Positions 63,168-64,000 of a DNA stretch of 64,000 bases are shown here, piece by piece. Positions within the stretch are counted from its first letter, which is position 1; each line of letters begins with the position of its first letter. Below the pieces are notes generated by a model, which searched no databases, was not told the origin of the DNA, and worked only from the letters and a program-made list of their open reading frames with translations. This stretch comes from Novosphingobium sp. (GTDB lineage Bacteria; Pseudomonadota; Alphaproteobacteria; Sphingomonadales; Sphingomonadaceae). The stretch covers positions 124,001 through 188,000 of the forward strand of contig JAGIAR010000001.1 of NCBI GenBank assembly GCA_017744735.1. The letters run 5' to 3'. A program made the position numbers and the translations under genes.

Positions 63168-64000
63168 ATGAGCAAGGCTTATAGCAACAAGGCGCTTCCG
63201 CCGGGTACCATCCTGCGCGAATGGCGTCTCGAAAGCGTGCTGGGGGTTGGCGGCTTCGGGATCGTCTACAAGGGCCGTGGAATCTATTTCGACGAGCTCG
63301 TTGCGATCAAGGAATATTTCCCGAGTTCGATTTCCGAGCGCGACGAAGATGCCACCGTCGTGCCGATCGATTCCGACGCGGAAGAAGTCCACGCCCTGGG
63401 CCTCAAGAAGTTCGTCGAGGAAGCCAAGCTCCTGTGGAACCTCTCCACCCCGAGCCGCCATCCGAACATCGTCAGCGTGCGCTCGCTGTTCGAAATCCAC
63501 GGCACCGCCTACATGGTGATGGATTTCGAAGACGGCATGTCGCTCTCAAAGCTGATCAAGAGCGGCCACAAGTTCACCGAGCAGGAACTGGGCGGGCTGA
63601 TCCGCCCGATCGCCGAGGGGCTCGAACGCGCGCACCGCGTGGGCGTGCTCCACCGCGACATCAAGCCGCCGAACATCCTGGTCAACGACGACGGGCGCTC
63701 GGTGCTGATCGATTTCGGTTCGGCCCGGTTCGAAAGCGGGGAAGCGACCAGCACCAAGGTCACCTTCCACACCCCGCCATACGCGGCGATCGAACAATAT
63801 GTGAAGACCTACGACCAGGGTCCGTGGACCGACATCTACGCGCTCGGCGTGGTGCTCTACGAGTGCATCACCGGCGAAAAGCCGCCCGAAGTCCTCGAGC
63901 GGATGCACGCGGGCCTCGGCACGCCGCTGGCCGACGGCGAATGGCCCGGTTTCAGCAAGCCGTTCCTCGCCGCGGTGGATGCGGCGATGACGATCAAGCC
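63168..64000 (+). CDS. Hanks-type Ser/Thr protein kinase (3' end beyond window)
   Basis: The frame is open from ATG 63168 to the window edge, 277 codons so far. A complete kinase core is visible: glycine loop GVGGFGIVYKG (26-36), catalytic Lys48 in VAIKEYF, HRDIKPPNILV (Asp164), IDFGSAR (182-188), and a P+1 region TPPYAAIEQY. 'DIYALGVVLYECITGEKPP' follows. The C terminus, and any sensor domain, is cut off. DFG is followed by S-A-R, a common bacterial variant. Divergent from the PP2C gene; likely partner of the TIR-FHA protein. Confidence 0.93.
   Translation, partial: MSKAYSNKALPPGTILREWRLESVLGVGGFGIVYKGRGIYFDELVAIKEYFPSSISERDEDATVVPIDSDAEEVHALGLKKFVEEAKLLWNLSTPSRHPNIVSVRSLFEIHGTAYMVMDFEDGMSLSKLIKSGHKFTEQELGGLIRPIAEGLERAHRVGVLHRDIKPPNILVNDDGRSVLIDFGSARFESGEATSTKVTFHTPPYAAIEQYVKTYDQGPWTDIYALGVVLYECITGEKPPEVLERMHAGLGTPLADGEWPGFSKPFLAAVDAAMTIK

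Noticed and set aside
58909..64000. Type VI secretion regulatory cluster (PpkA, PppA, Fha)
   Set aside because: Not excluded, but no Tss gene is visible in the window, and a TIR domain fused to FHA is not the usual Fha protein. Sequence beyond 64000 could change this.

Overview
The window is high-GC, gene-dense chromosomal DNA of a sphingomonad-type alphaproteobacterium (Sphingomonadales; the exact genus cannot be fixed from sequence alone). Evidence: two TonB-dependent receptors, an HdaA-type DnaA homologue, DUF2794 and DUF4328 proteins, the lptD-surA-pdxA-rsmA and pepA-holC core blocks, and a circularly permuted two-piece tmRNA whose tag reads ANDNEALAIAA. No phage, insertion sequence, CRISPR array, tRNA or rRNA was seen.

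Layout. 1-9.4 kb: end of a TonB receptor, TauE/SafE transporter, Amj-type lipid II flippase, two NTF2-like proteins, SDR, MsrB, a full TonB receptor, and an NTF2/GNAT/nitrilase operon. 9.5-18 kb: secreted EEP hydrolase, purC, DUF3857 transglutaminase protein, M16 peptidase, purS-purQ. 18-25.5 kb: GGDEF-EAL protein, then a minus-strand run glmU - unknown - vapBC-like toxin/antitoxin - glmS, with gph divergent. 25.5-33.7 kb: phosphate-selective-type porin, SDR, DUF4328, the operon DUF2066-hdaA-cysE-DUF2794, and divergent purM-purN. 33.9-38 kb: ndk, exoribonuclease, pepA-holC. 38.1-43.8 kb: lptD-surA-pdxA-rsmA. 43.8-50.2 kb: PilZ protein, malate synthase G, M20 hydrolase-astA-astB. 50.3-58.8 kb: small membrane protein, asparaginase domain, tmRNA, low-complexity lipoprotein, mscL, lemA-TPM-TPM, Nudix-kinase-PanE, MFS, NTF2-like. 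58.9-64 kb: accessory-looking signalling region with a SLOG plus four-TM effector-like protein, a DUF559 nuclease-like protein, a TIR-FHA protein, a PP2C phosphatase and a Hanks-type kinase cut by the window edge.

How genes work together. Five purine genes (purC, S, Q, M, N) lie in three places; purN carries a C-terminal YjbR/MmcQ-like extension. glmS and glmU feed UDP-GlcNAc synthesis. LptD and SurA serve outer-membrane assembly. AstA and AstB begin arginine catabolism by the succinyl route, and the coupled M20 hydrolase may act in the same path.

The best candidate for an undescribed system is 58.9-64 kb. A kinase and phosphatase face each other divergently, a TIR domain is fused to a phosphothreonine-reading FHA domain, a nuclease-like gene follows it 2 nt later, and a SLOG/2TM-effector-like membrane protein lies next door. 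This has the parts of a phospho-controlled NAD-linked stress or defence circuit; that reading is inference. Other points of note: the purN fusion, a toxin-antitoxin module inside the glmU-glmS run whose operator lies downstream of a perfect -35 hexamer, a two-copy intergenic repeat family placed between convergent genes, and TTG start codons in TTGA overlaps.
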